A stretch of DNA of 64,000 bases from Mycogone perniciosa. Its lineage: Eukaryota; Ascomycota; Sordariomycetes; Hypocreales; Hypocreaceae. Within the stretch, counting starts at the first letter, position 1. Each line of letters opens with the position of its first letter. This document shows positions 47,156-58,326 of this stretch, piece after piece. Location of the stretch: contig JAOALB010000199.1 in NCBI GenBank assembly GCA_025331125.1, forward strand, positions 1 through 64,000, in the 5' to 3' direction. The notes under the pieces were generated by a model. The model did not search any database. It was not told the origin of the DNA and saw only the letters and a program-made list of their open reading frames with translations. Made by a program: the position numbers and the translations under genes.

Positions 47156-48631
47156 TCATCGTAGCGAAAAGTTTCTCTCGTCAATCACCGTGTGACCAGA
47201 CTGCAAGCCGGGTATGGCATCCTGTCTGCTGAGGTCTTGTGCCATGAGCTCCCAGAGCGCAAATCGCTCTGCCATGCTCTCCCCAGGGTTCTTGTCTCGC
47301 TCTTGGATGCTACCCGGCCGTTGCGGTCCAATCATGCGCCTCGCCCCGAAAAATCTGTTGACTTGGTGCGTTCTCACATCTAGCTCGGGGTCTGGCGTAA
47401 ATTCCGGTAGGCTTGGGCGGCTTGTGTGTCCAGCATCCTTCCTACGAAAGTTCCACACGCTCTTCTGGGGCAAGAACATGCTGGCGCTGATCGTGGGCAC
47501 TGACATGTCCCGTCGTCGTCGATAATAAAAGTCGCCCGCGGAATCGAGATGATTAAACAGCTCTTGGTGACTTTGACTGCGGAAGAACGTCAACGATCCG
47601 ATGTCGAATGTCGGCGAGAGTCCGGTGAATCCAGTCTTGTAAATACTGCCCAACCATGAGGCAAACGCCTCAGAGTGCGAGCTTTCGTCGTTTTCATCAT
47701 CAGGACCCTGTTCCCAGTCAGCGTTACGGCGTCGAACACGACTTGGACTGCCCTCGAAGATCTCTCTCTCGTCCAACGGCATCGAGCAGTGTTTCTCAAG
47801 GCAATCTTGTTCTTGGCATACCGGTTCGGTCGAGGCGTCGCGTCCGAGGAGCCAGGAAACATCCGCTTCTGCGTGCAGCAGGTCAGGATGCTTATCCATA
47901 AACGACTTCACTTCTTGTGAATGGGTTTGCATGTCATCCTTGTCGACCAAGGCCTCGTTGAAACAGTACGCGATTTCGTGGTCCCGCATAAAGCGAAATA
48001 CATCAAAATGGATGTCATGAGTGAACTGAGCCTATACATGCTATAAGCCCGAAGAAGCTACGAATCACAGTCGAATACGCAAGCTGATACTTACACCAGG
48101 CTCAATCCTCCAGAACCAGTCATAGTCTCGCAGCCGGTTCTCTCTTGCAAAAGGACCCGAGTTCCACCGGTAGATCTCGCGAAGAAGTGGCGCCGGCTGG
48201 TCAACGTCAGACACATCCTCGACATATCCATGCCCGATATGCGATACATCAAGGTGCGAAGCCGATGCAGACTGCGGCACGACCCAGTTTCCTTCTGAGA
48301 TGACTTCGTAGATGCTGGTTGCGGCGGTTGCGTTCGACGTCTGGCGTCGAAAGTCGTCGCTCAGGGGGTTTGTGCTGAAGAAGACCCAATCGTAGTGGTA
48401 TCGGCGGTTGAACGTGTCTTCCAGCTGGTAGATCGAGGAGAGGATGGCTGGCAGATCGTGCTCATGGGCGAGTGAGACGAGGGCTGCTCGAGGTCGCTGA
48501 TCAGCAGCAGGAGTAGAGATGGCAAGGCCATGCACGAACGATGAAAGCTGGAGGAAGAAGAGCGCCCAAGCCAATGCGACGGACTGAATCCAGCAGAACG
48601 AAGCGATGGCTGCGCAACCTCTTTTCGTCAT
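47156..48631 (-). CDS. Alpha-1,2-mannosyltransferase, GT15 (KRE2/MNT1/KTR) family, two exons
   Basis: Exons 48631-48095 and 48031-47156 (63-bp phase-0 intron, gtaagt..tatag) encode 470 residues. A single N-terminal signal anchor (about 8-34) marks a Golgi type-II membrane protein. GT15 landmarks are A-L-V-S-L-A near 62, Y-H-Y-D-W-V-F-F, E-I-Y-R-W-N-S-G-P-F, D-Y-D-W-F-W-R-I-E-P-G, then F-T-H-D-I-H-F-D-V-F-R-F-M and F-D-I-G-S-L-T-F-F-R-S-Q, and F-Y-Y-R-R-R. The family transfers mannose from GDP-mannose in N- and O-glycan extension. The copy is divergent: the usual C-terminal H-C-P region is absent and an acidic insertion (D-D-E-N-D-E) interrupts the middle. Activity is therefore likely but not certain. 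The upstream frame continues without a further ATG, so the start is MTKRGC. Confidence 0.88.
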
Positions 48632-49448
48632 GCTGACTGACTTGACACTTGTGAGGAGAAACAACGGAGGAGCGGTTGGCAATGGATAGAAGACAAAGGA
48701 AAGACGCAATGAAGTGAAGTCAAGGAGAGGCAAGAATCAGATAGTTTGGAAGAGAAAGGAAGAGGAGCGTGTTGAAACAAAACGAATGAATGAATGGACG
48801 ACAACCTGGTCTGATGATGATGAACAGAGGAGCGGAGTTGGATTTTGGAAGAAATGATGATGGAAGAAGAGAGAGGTTAAGAGGAGTGGAACAAAATAGG
48901 AGAGGGGGAAGGAGGAGCATAATAACTGTCATAGTACCTATGGTTAGGGAGAGGCAGCTGCCAGGCCAGCCCACAGCTGCTCGATTCTGACCACCTGTGC
49001 CAGCTGTCAACTCTGAGATCCAGGGCCTCGATCGATCACAGCTAGAGGCCGTCGACACCTGCATCGGTTTGTTATAGAAGTCCTCTTACCCTTACCCATA
49101 CCCGTAACAAGATAACAGAACAGATAGCCTTGATGGCCAACATATAAAACCAAAAAGGGCAAACTTTTGCATTCTTAATCTACCCCCCTATCTACTCCCA
49201 GCAGAACCACCCCATGGACTGCGCTGCCATGAAACCAACAGTCCCCTTTCCGAATATTGCTAGAAAACCATCCTCCAACGCCAGACTGACCAACAGGTTG
49301 CAGACTACCTTACGGTAGGTGGTAAACAGGCAAACAGGCACAAACAGGCATCATATCCCGCCTCTCGCCCTCTAGGTACACTATGGCACCCATAAGAATA
49401 CAGGCACCTATGTCACACTGTGAGAGGAATAATACAGAAAACATTAAA
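48632..49448. other. Intergenic region
   Basis: The purine-rich (on plus) 5' flank of the mannosyltransferase gene and the 3' flank of the Hir1 gene; no gene seen. Confidence 0.5.
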
Positions 49449-52400
49449 TTAAGCCTCGACATCCATAGACTCGACATCCGCAGACCCGTCATCCAGATTC
49501 AGGTCCATCACTCTGGCATATTGCGCTGTCAGGCGCTGTAGCTCACGGTATTTACCTGTTGCAAGGTCTTGTCAGCTGCATGTCCCATGGCAGAAGTCGG
49601 AATAACATGTCGTGTAAAGCAGAGGAAACTTACCGAGAATCAGGACTACCCCCTTAAGTAACTCCTTGCGATCCCATCCGCAAATATCATCCTCTTTGCT
49701 GAACCACCCGCGGCCCCCATCGTGCTCCTTGTCCTTGTCTTCGAGAACACCGCCCAGCAGACTGTTGAGCAGCTCCTCCACCTTTGCTCGTGCGCCCTCT
49801 GCCCCGAGTCGTTTGGCATACATGAACAAGTACAGTCTGAACTCCTCCCTGGCTCCTAGCTGCAGGGCGCCAGCAATCCGATTCTCCAAGTGCGCAATAC
49901 TGACGCTGCTCTCGAGACTCTCGGCGTCTGATTTTTGCATGACGGTTTTGATGATACGCTGCAATGCGTAGGCTCGGCCCTTGAGGAGGAACTCGTTCGT
50001 GGTATGGCGCTCGAGGAAAGGAATGATACCGGAGGACACTGTAACCGCAGAGGCGTCTTTATCCTTGCCCTCTTTGGCGCTTGGTCCCACGGCAGTGGAC
50101 TGCAGAGCAGATATAGATGAATCGTTGGAATTCCAGTACTGAGAGCCGACAGCCCACCATGCCTCGCTCAACCGCTGCCAGGTATACATATCCCGAGCAT
50201 AGTAATAACCATCACCATTGGTGAGCGTTACAACGACATGGCCAGTAGAATTGAGATGAGCCGACGTTACGCCAGGACCCGGAGTGGCCGAGTGCTGATT
50301 CAGTGACGTCGTGGCGATATCCAGTATCGGTCCCAGAGACACAGGGGGATGAGGCGAAGATTGCGTCCTAAGGTCCCAAACATGCGCCAGTCCCACAGCT
50401 GTAATTACTAGTAGCCAATAATCACGGCATTCGACAATGACAGGCTGAGACTCCAGGATGATGGGGTTCAGGAGCCGCCTACCCGCTGGGGTCCAAACAT
50501 GTATCGACCCATCCTCACAGGCTACAGCCCAAAAGTTTCTGTTTGCCGTCACCAAAATGACGGCCCGCGGCAAGAACTCTTGCCAGACTAGAACTCCTTT
50601 CTTCGTAACCATAACATGGGACGGGTCTCGGGGGCTGGGATCGTTTTTGGCCTCAAGGATAATATTCTCGGGAGACTTGGATGCTTCGTCCAGAGAAGAC
50701 TCCGACTGTAGAATGCCTCGCTCCAGTGGCCTCAAAATATGCGATCTGATTTTGGGAACAGCAAGTCGAACTTGGGCGTAGGAAATGGATGGGTTGAGAA
50801 CTGCAGGACGCAGAAATTCGGGCGTAGGCACTACACCATGCTCAGTAGGCACCAGTGCGGCAGACTCCACGCCGTCGGCGCCGTTGCTCACAATAGCTGT
50901 AGGTCCACCAGCTATCCGCTTGGTGACGGGCTCCTCATCATCTTCGCCATCGGCTGCTACAGCTCTCCGTTTGTTCCCAAGCAGCATAGATACGATACCT
51001 CCCTTTGGCAGACCGTCGAATGGCTTGGTCAGATCTAAAGTTGTTAGGGGGGCATCGTTTTGTGACGTCTTTGTAGTCGTGGATCCGACCAGCTGCGACT
51101 GAGGCAAGGATGACTGTCCCGTGCCGGATGATGATACAAGGAGCGGAGCAACCCGTTTCCGCCCATCTTTGCCAATGGTAACGCGAGACTTCAATTCACG
51201 GACTCGTTCAGCGGTTTTATCAGCAGTTTCCTCCTGTTGCTTGTCCTTTTCCGGCTCTGTATTCCCATTTGTGGCTGGCTTCGTAGCCTCCGGTGGTGCT
51301 GCAGCAGTAGATGAATCGGCCTTGCTCCCCTGTGTTGCTGGAGTCGATTCCTTGGTCGACTCCGCCTGGAAGTCTCCCATCAAAGCGCCCATCCTCGATT
51401 GAACGGCCCTCGACTCACCAGCCTTGCTATGATTCTCCAACATCAAGCCGTCGACATCTTCAGCAATGCCCATGCCTTTCCTGGATGCACCGTATTTTTG
51501 CAACGCCTTGGTATTCTCCTCGGGCTGTGCAACCCAGCCTAGCTCGCCCTCGTCAAACCTGACGACAACAACGCTTCCGTCCAAGCTAGATGCAAAGAGT
51601 GTGCATCCATCAGGCGCCCACGCCAAGTCCGAAATCGATTTGCCAGCCAAATCTTGCACAATGACTACAGGCCTAGAGGTGTTGGTGTTCCAAATGCTCA
51701 GCGTCTTGTCCTGGCCGGCAGATGCAATGACCGTCACAAGCTGTCCTCCATTTCCGTTGGCGGCACCGTTCTGACTTGGTTTCACCGTATGAAATAGCCT
51801 CGGCGAGAACATGCACACTTCGGTAGGAGCCTCGTGTCCGATCAGGTTGATCTCACTGTCCCATCTGGTTCGCTCAATTATAGCGACAGAGCTGACCGGG
51901 CCATTGACGGCATTGGCTGCAGCTATGTGGTTACCGTCTGGGGACCATGAGCAACGTCGGAAGTACGTCGTCAAAGGAGAACTCTTGAATGGGGAGCTAA
52001 TAGTCGTCTCAAGAACGAAGTTGTTAATCATATCGTGTTGAGTCGCATTGGGCGCAGGAGGGGTGAAACGGAATATCTTGATGGTTCGATCGTCGCTCGC
52101 CGTCGCAAAGAACTTGTTGGCCGGGTCGAACGTGATGCCCTTGACATGGCTCTGGTGTGCAGGCAGAGACTTGAGCTTCTCGAACGTGTGCCCTGACCAG
52201 ACGACGACCTTGGAGTCCAGTCCCACCGAGACTAGCAGGGACGAGTCGTAGGACCAGGCCAAGTCCTGGACGTCATTGTCATGGCCGATCAATCGCTTGT
52301 ATGTCTTCCAATTCTCAATAGGGGGGGGATCGTTGGTGCCAAAGGTGGCCGTCGGAGGACCCTTGTCCAGGTGGTAAACGCAGATGAGCTTGTCGTCGGC

Positions 52401-52664
52401 GCCGCTGGCCAGGTACCGCCCGTTGGGGGAGAAGCGCACAGAGTGAATGGTGCCTAGATGATGGCTCATGTGGCACAGCTGTCGAGGCTTCGAGTAGCCG
52501 GGCTCTTGCGCATTGTAGGCAGCTTCAGTCGACCAGATGCGCACATGTCCATCGCCGCCTGCGGTAGCAAGGCGCTTCCCATCGGGGGAGACATGGCAGC
52601 TGTAGACTTCAAAATCCTTCTGCTCACCGCTATGGCTCAGCCACGAGGGCTTTATAAGGCGCAT
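49449..52664 (-). CDS. hir1: Histone chaperone HIR complex subunit Hir1 (HIRA homologue), two exons
   Basis: Exons 52664-49634 and 49555-49449 (78-bp intron) encode 1045 residues. The second exon supplies K-Y-R-E-L-Q-R-L-T-A-Q-Y-A-R-V and the stop. The N-terminal third is a WD40 propeller beginning M-R-L-I-K-P-S-W-L-S-H and including G-D-G-H-V-R-I-W-S, S-G-A-D-D-K-L-I and S-A-G-Q-D-K-T-L-S-I-W-N. Around 490-510 is the short B motif (G-K-D-G-R-K-R-V-A-P-L-L-V), which in HIRA binds Asf1. Residues about 675-990 form the C-terminal Hira domain (S-H-V-M-V-T-K-K-G-V-L-V-W, A-V-A-C-E-D-G-S-I-H-V-W). The HIR complex deposits H3-H4 independently of replication and silences histone genes and repeats. 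The start is the Met of the conserved M-R-L-I-K-P-S; a longer frame upstream is not conserved-looking. Confidence 0.95.
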
Positions 52665-53000
52665 GTCGAAAGAGATGCTAACATGAGGCGATGGAAATGA
52701 TGGTGTCGTTGCCAATGGGCAGTCTTCCTGCTGACGCGCAGGCGCGTTTACTTTGCACACTTTTAGCCGTGTCGCATCTTAGCTGTTCCCAGTCATGGCA
52801 ATGCCATGGGAGAACCAGGTGCTGATTGGTGGGAATGGAACAGGTTTGATCCGGTGCTCCGATGCAGGGGTTGGCAAGACTTGCACGAAGTACTTCGTAA
52901 CTTGTCCGGAATGACGTCGTCTCTGCATGTAGTAATACTACTACGATTCCTACTTCGTGCTCTTGATGGATATCATGAATAAAGAGATCAATTGAAACTA
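52665..53000. other. Short intergenic region between Hir1 and the NWD gene
   Basis: 336 bp with no gene; it serves as the 5' flank of Hir1 and the 3' flank of the neighbour. Confidence 0.6.
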
Positions 53001-54070
53001 TTATACTCTCACTGAAGGACATCTTGCAGGTTTATTTCCATGTTTTCTTCCAGTCACGGTCTCCGCCGCGCCACTGCTCGTGTGATGGAATGTACTCTCA
53101 AAGCCGTCGAAATGTTCGTCATCACTGACCCCTTCACTACAGCTTAGCGGATCCAAGTCCCGATTGTGTTTTAGCAGAGCATCATTCACTTCGGTCCTGG
53201 CAAATGTATCCATATGCTTGGTCATGTGGTCATCTGCATCCTTGATCGCTTCGACCAGGCGATTTAGTCCATTCCATCCAACGACATTCTTCGCAGCCTT
53301 GTTCCAGGTGCTTGCCGCGGCGCAAACACAGTTCATCTCGAACTCGAGAACTTTGCGGTATAACTGAATCAGATATTCCCTCGTGTGAAATTCCTGGCGG
53401 TGGAAGTCTTGCTTGTCTTTCCAGCTGCTTGACAGCAGAAGCTCCGATAGGTGCATGTACCATGGGATGCGACCCAAGACATGCATGGCTCCGCGCCTCA
53501 TGTCTTCCACCTGCAATATGGGATCCAGTAAGAGCTGCTAGCATGTAAGTACAGATTAACTGCTGCAGCTATTATACGAGGAGCAGGTCTTACCGGCGTG
53601 AGAATGCATGTGCCAGACCAGGCGACAGCGGTAGACGGATACACAGCCCATGCTGATTCGATTATGTCCTTCGATGACTTGAGCAGTATGCGAGCCGAAC
53701 CACCCACTTGAGAGGCCTTTGAAGTGCGAGTTTTGTGCAGTCCAGCGTCGGTGATGGTGGTCAGGATCTCTAATCGCTCTTCGTCGGACTTGGTGCTAAA
53801 TGACGAGTTCATACCATCGATGACATGGCCATGGGGTAGCTCCTGGGACAAAATGGCCTCGTAGGCCGTGACAAGCCCAGCAGATCCTAGATTATCCCTC
53901 AGGGCATTGTAGGCCGCGTTCCAGAGCTCGAGGGAAATCTCAGCGTGAGGGTAGTGACATCTGGAAAAGAAGGGTGATTGTGATTTGTGAATCTGATTGG
54001 CATTATGGTGGAGGAGGCGGTCGACAAGCCTTCTAATGCCGTGGACTTCTGAGTTGTGATGCTTTGTCAT
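53001..54070 (-). CDS. NWD-domain protein: stand-alone N-terminal module of a fungal NLR, two exons
   Basis: Exons 54070-53594 and 53510-53001 (83-bp intron, phase 0) encode 328 residues. The sequence matches the NWD domain found before NACHT in fungal NOD-like receptors: L-E-L-W-N-A-A-Y-N-A-L-R near 50, A-Y-E-A-I-L-S near 70, S-A-W-A-V-Y-P-S-T-A-V-A-W-S-G-T-C near 140, then I-P-W-Y-M-H-L-S-E-L-L-L and L-Y-R-K-V-L-E-F-E-M-N-C-V-C-A across the second exon. In full-length NLRs a NACHT NTPase follows. Here the frame ends about 60 residues after the NWD-like part with no P-loop, and Hir1 begins within 340 bp. It is either a truncated NLR or a deliberate single-domain partner. No stop or frameshift interrupts it. 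Confidence 0.75.
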
Positions 54071-55442
54071 TTCGGTTAACGGTTCCTCCCTAGTCTAGGA
54101 GACTCCAAAAAATATTAGGAAAATGTGATTAGATGCTGAGAGCATAAGTATCTAATAGCAGCAGAGAAATGTATCAGTCATAAAGTTCCGGGTACCCGGT
54201 TCAGTGACGTTTGTTGATACGTCAAGGGTCTAAGACGACCAAGGATGCGCACGATGCGATCTACATGTCCATGGGTATTAGGATATTGAACAACACGACG
54301 GAATCGTTGTTAGTTGAAGCAAGATTTACAATCACACAATAATCCGTGAATTAAGTGAGATTGTAATAGTTACCAAGTGTTTTATACCATGTGGAAAATG
54401 TAACAATTGGCCTTGGCTCTGTATTAGGAGAAGTTCTTCTCAATTCATCATCTGCCTCTAATTATGTCCATTCATGAGAGATCTCGCCGAAGGAGCCGTT
54501 GTTTGCGTCATAAGATGAGGCCAAGAAGCTAAGACTGGGCCAGAGCGCGTTGGCCAAGAAAAACGAAGCAACTAATAACCAGTATCATTATTGAAACAAA
54601 ATGCGGGGGGAATAATAGCACTTTTGCTTTTTGTTGCTTGTTTAATGTTGATCTCGATATATTGCAGCAACTCGGCATGATGACAGGTTATTGCCAATTG
54701 GAGACGTCAATGTCAGCGGCTCTCTTCGGTTACTATAATGTAGATACATAGCTATATACATACCAGATCTTCTGAGTTCGAGTATAAGTCGGGTTCTAGG
54801 ATCGTATCATGTGCAGTGTTGTGTCATCTTGGTCATAATTAGACATCAAGTCTAGCTGGTTGCGAGACCCCGTTCCTGTACACAATATGCGAATCTCCCA
54901 AGCCAATATCTATAGCGCATACGGAGTACGGAGTCGATGTACACTGATCCTATAGAATCGCAATTATGGACAGTTGCCTTCAAGTAGACATGCAGACTGG
55001 AATTTAAAGTCCATATCAATTGTAGCCAGCACATCACACTACCGCGACCCAAACCTTCCGCATCTCTCTCTTCGCATCGTCAGAAAGATGTCCATTAAAA
55101 GGAGATCCATCCGAATATACACAAAAATACTATCCAATTCAATATTTCTCGCACTAAAGTATTAACAAAGGGGCTATTGTCTCCTTCATATTGGGTTCTC
55201 GCTTTGTGTTTTGCGGATTCGGCTGCCCGCCAGCTGCCAGCAGAGAGTGATATCGATTTTGCCATCTCCCGTTCATCTCTTGATGCACACAGAAAAACAA
55301 ACACTGCTGCTGCTCGTGCCTTTCTTCCCTCTTCCACCTCACCATCTCTTCAGGCTTCAAGACAACCTTTGGGCTCAAATCCTTCCACACTCGTCAGCGA
55401 TCAATCACCCCAAGACAGCTCGTACAGGAATCTCCTTTCAAT
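54071..55442. other. Long intergenic region
   Basis: AT-leaning, with no recognisable gene. One TACGGAGTA at 54920, immediately followed by a second partial copy. The last 150 bp are C/T-rich and probably the 5' leader of the Hce2 gene. Confidence 0.5.
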
Positions 55443-55928
55443 ATGCTCTCTCTCTGCGTGTTTGCGGGTCTGGTAATTGCTGCCATGGCTGCCACTGCTG
55501 CCCCTACGGCTCGGAATAGCACTGGCTTCATCTGGAACCCTTCTTCTGAAGACCAGACTACCTGCGATCACTCGAGCTTCGCTCAAGCTTCCGGTAACGA
55601 GGCCGCCGACTGGCGTCACTGCGCTGCACTCTCTAGCTCCTGGGCCAGTGAGAATGGCACGTTCCGCATCGATGATGTCTCTGGCGACGATTTCATCCCC
55701 ATCCTCAACTCGAAGGGATGCATCCTCGGCGTCAAGGCCATGGATCGGGCTCATGGCTCCTACATTATGGGGGACATTGATGTGAAGGACATCCTTAAAG
55801 TTGCTCTCCAGTACTTCTCAGAGGGAACCAACCTCGCGGTTGAGGGCGACCTGAACTGCACAGTCGCTGCCGGTGGCCGCGCGGGCTTGCACTGGCAAAT
55901 CTATGGCCAGGTTTACTCGGCATCCTGA
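55443..55928 (+). CDS. Hce2/Ecp2-like secreted effector protein
   Basis: A single exon of 161 residues. Residues 1-20 are a signal peptide (MLSLCVFAGLVIAAMAATAA). The mature part fits the Hce2 (homologue of Cladosporium fulvum Ecp2) fold in order and spacing: T-C-D-H-S-S-F-A near 37, D-W-R-H-C-A-A-L near 57, I-L-N-S-K-G-C-I-L-G-V near 90, I-M-G-D-I-D-V-K-D-I-L near 106, and an L-N-C-T near 135 before the last aromatic strand (L-H-W-Q-I-Y-G-Q). Four cysteines should form two disulfides. Family members are secreted, some induce plant cell death, and others occur in saprotrophs and insect pathogens with unknown roles. Whether this one is active on any host cannot be told from sequence. Confidence 0.85.
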   Translation: MLSLCVFAGLVIAAMAATAAPTARNSTGFIWNPSSEDQTTCDHSSFAQASGNEAADWRHCAALSSSWASENGTFRIDDVSGDDFIPILNSKGCILGVKAMDRAHGSYIMGDIDVKDILKVALQYFSEGTNLAVEGDLNCTVAAGGRAGLHWQIYGQVYSAS

Positions 55929-56540
55929 GGGTACGGCTCAAGGCGCGGCCTGCCTCTGCCCACATGGATGCAACGAGTCATAGTTCATCATTCACAGTAA
56001 GGAGATGATAGAGGATGAGCTTCTTCAGCATCAAGCTAACGTCAGGACGAGACTAGCCTAACGACCCATATGCGTCTCGGTTGCAAATACATTCAAGGGC
56101 GGCATTGGAAAGGGGTTCCAGGACGAGACAAGTTTCACAGATATGGACAGTTTTAAGAGCAAGTCGGCGGCAATCGCCTCCACTCGGATCACATGGCACA
56201 GTGGTCTAGTTTTCACGTTTCAACGATAAAGGGTCTGCTTTGCAAGGAACGGTATCATGGTGATGCATATGGAGACACAAAATACCCGGATAGATAAAAT
56301 TATGGGAATAATAATCACTTCGATTTTTCATATAAGTGGTCCTACAACATCCTTTCGTTTTTTTAATCGTTTTTTTTGTTTTTTTTCATGTCTGTGACGT
56401 TAGAAAAGAAGCGCCATCCACCAACAAAGGCGTTGAACGGCAAGCCAGAACACTAGCTTGAATGGTAACTTTGCCGACAGCCTGAATGGCAGCGTAAACG
56501 GCTGTTTGGGCAACACCGACTTGAAGTGAGTCCGAATGCG

Positions 56541-56636
56541 AGCTTGAATGGAGGCTTGAATGGAAGCTTGAATGGAAGCTTGAACGGTAGCTTGAACAGA
56601 AGCCTGAATGGAAGCTTGAAAGGGAGCTTGAAAGGC
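56541..56636 (+). repeat. 12-bp minisatellite, eight units, with degenerate flanking units
   Basis: Eight consecutive 12-base units of the form AGCTTGAATGGA (variants at positions 1, 4, 9-12). Degenerate relatives lie at about 56455-56510 and 56690-56785. Being four codons long, the unit is open in some frames on both strands (S-L-N-G on plus, F-K-L-P on minus). No flanking sequence makes a credible gene. Confidence 0.85.
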
Positions 56637-57316
56637 ACCTTAGACGCTTCTTATACGCTACAGATTATGGAGCACAGCTAAATGAATCGCCTGAATGGCT
56701 GCTTGAAAGGCTGCTCGAGCGGCAACTGGATAGATCGCCTGAATGGCAGCCTTGAAAGGGAGCTTAAACGGCTGCTTGGAATCGAATGGTCTTGAGTTAA
56801 ATCAGCTCTACTAGTCGCCGATTCCATTCATTAAGCTCAGGTCGCCCTCTTGGCCTCCCACCATAACACGTAAGATCATGCAACTCTTCAGCCAACCTCC
56901 CCAAGCCAGTCTGATAAAAGCTGCTAAGTGTCGCCTCGAACCGCCTCATCCGTGCGACAATCTCGCTCAAGGCTTGTTATGAAATTGAGCTTTCACTTTG
57001 CGGCTTTGACGCTAATGTGCGACTTTTGTCAGTCTTTCGACAACGCTGTCCACCCACAACATGTGAAGGGTGCCTCCTCAATGCCCAAGAGCACCTTCAA
57101 AGACAGGCGTCCACGGTTTCAGACTATGAATCGGAGCGTTGACATAGTATTATTAGACAGATTAATAAACACAATGGATGCCACAGCCTTTTGTTCGCGC
57201 TTAAAATGTCAATGCGCTGCGCTATCGACAATCTGACCAAGGCAAGGTTGGCTCGAAAATCATGTTGCTTATAACTTTGTCATCTGCCGAACTACACACT
57301 ACACACTACACCGCTG

Positions 57317-57353
57317 AGCTTGAGCTTGAGCTTGGGCTTGGGCTTGGGCTTGT
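57317..57353 (+). repeat. GAGCTT/GGGCTT hexanucleotide run
   Basis: About six units, three GAGCTT then three GGGCTT; simple tandem repeat. Confidence 0.8.
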
Positions 57354-57660
57354 TTGATCCTTCAAGCTCTGCAGCTTTTTTTCGTTTTTCAGGCCCCGGA
57401 TGGTCTTTTATTCATGGAATATGCTATTTTCATTCTTCCCCTAGACTCTTTTAATTCTTCTCCGGGACAGCCCTACCTGCTTGGTTGTGATTGCCATCCA
57501 ATCCCGCATCAACCTCCAAATCCCGTTCCGTGTTTTCGATCTTGCTGCTGGACTCGGTATCGAAACTCCAGCGGCCTTGTTCCAAATACTAATACTCCAT
57601 GGGTCAAATGACAAGCAGTCCTGGAACAATACAGTTCGGACTCGCTGGCGCTGAACCGCC

Positions 57661-58326
57661 ATGGTTGCCACACCTGTCACTTTGGCTCAGCGAGCTACCA
57701 TCTTTCTCGAGCGCCCCAGCAAGCGGCAAAGACGAGAGATTATGAAGGAGAGAGAAATGCGCATAGAGGAAGACGCATCTAAGCGTCGCGCCAGGGACTA
57801 TCTAGATCTCTTCCTGGAGAACTCCGAATGGAGAGATCGACGGCATCACATCACCATCCTGCGAGATGCCGTCCCAACCATGGAAGAGCTCGAATCATTC
57901 GGCGAGTTGAATCAAAAGGAGGGCACGCAGGCTTGTCGCCGCCTTTTCAGAGCCGTTGTCGTGTGGGACGAACTCGGATTCTCCCTCTGGCAGAGGCTGA
58001 AAGCTGCATCGGAGAGCAAACGGAGGGAGCCTGAGATGGCCGAGATGGCCGAGTTTCTGGTCAAAGCAACCAGTTTACCGGCATCTGGAACGTCCACTCG
58101 CCGCGGATCAGCAGACTCCACCCCCTCAAGGAAGACACCATGGTCGATACGATCATTCTCGTTATCGAGCGAAAACGTGAAGGCTTTCAGGCGGAAGCGG
58201 TCGAGCAGAACTCCATCACCAGACCAGCGAAGTCCTGCGGAACATGTCGATTGCAAGCCATGCCAGTCCTGTGAGGCAGGTCATCCAGGGATACGGCGAA
58301 GAACAGGCTCAATTCCGTGGTTTTAA
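57661..58326 (+). CDS. Conserved-looking protein of unknown function
   Basis: A single exon of 221 residues with no family I can name. Residues 15-45 are strongly basic and helical (R-P-S-K-R-Q-R-R-E-I-M-K-E-R-E-M-R-I). About 70-125 looks like a compact helical domain (M-E-E-L-E-S-F-G-E-L, C-R-R-L-F-R-A-V-V-V-W-D-E-L-G-F-S-L-W-Q-R-L). The rest is Ser/Arg-rich, with a C-terminal C-x-x-C (C-K-P-C-Q-S-C). The start is the first ATG. Codon usage and length suggest a real gene, but no homology is claimed. Confidence 0.5.
   Translation: MVATPVTLAQRATIFLERPSKRQRREIMKEREMRIEEDASKRRARDYLDLFLENSEWRDRRHHITILRDAVPTMEELESFGELNQKEGTQACRRLFRAVVVWDELGFSLWQRLKAASESKRREPEMAEMAEFLVKATSLPASGTSTRRGSADSTPSRKTPWSIRSFSLSSENVKAFRRKRSSRTPSPDQRSPAEHVDCKPCQSCEAGHPGIRRRTGSIPWF

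Larger units (their letters stand above)
55929..57660. other. Long intergenic region with repeats
   Basis: It contains poly-T tracts (about 56360-56388), the minisatellite listed separately and a hexanucleotide run at about 57317-57353. The open frames at 56928-57236 and 57354-57611 have no recognisable domain. Confidence 0.5.
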
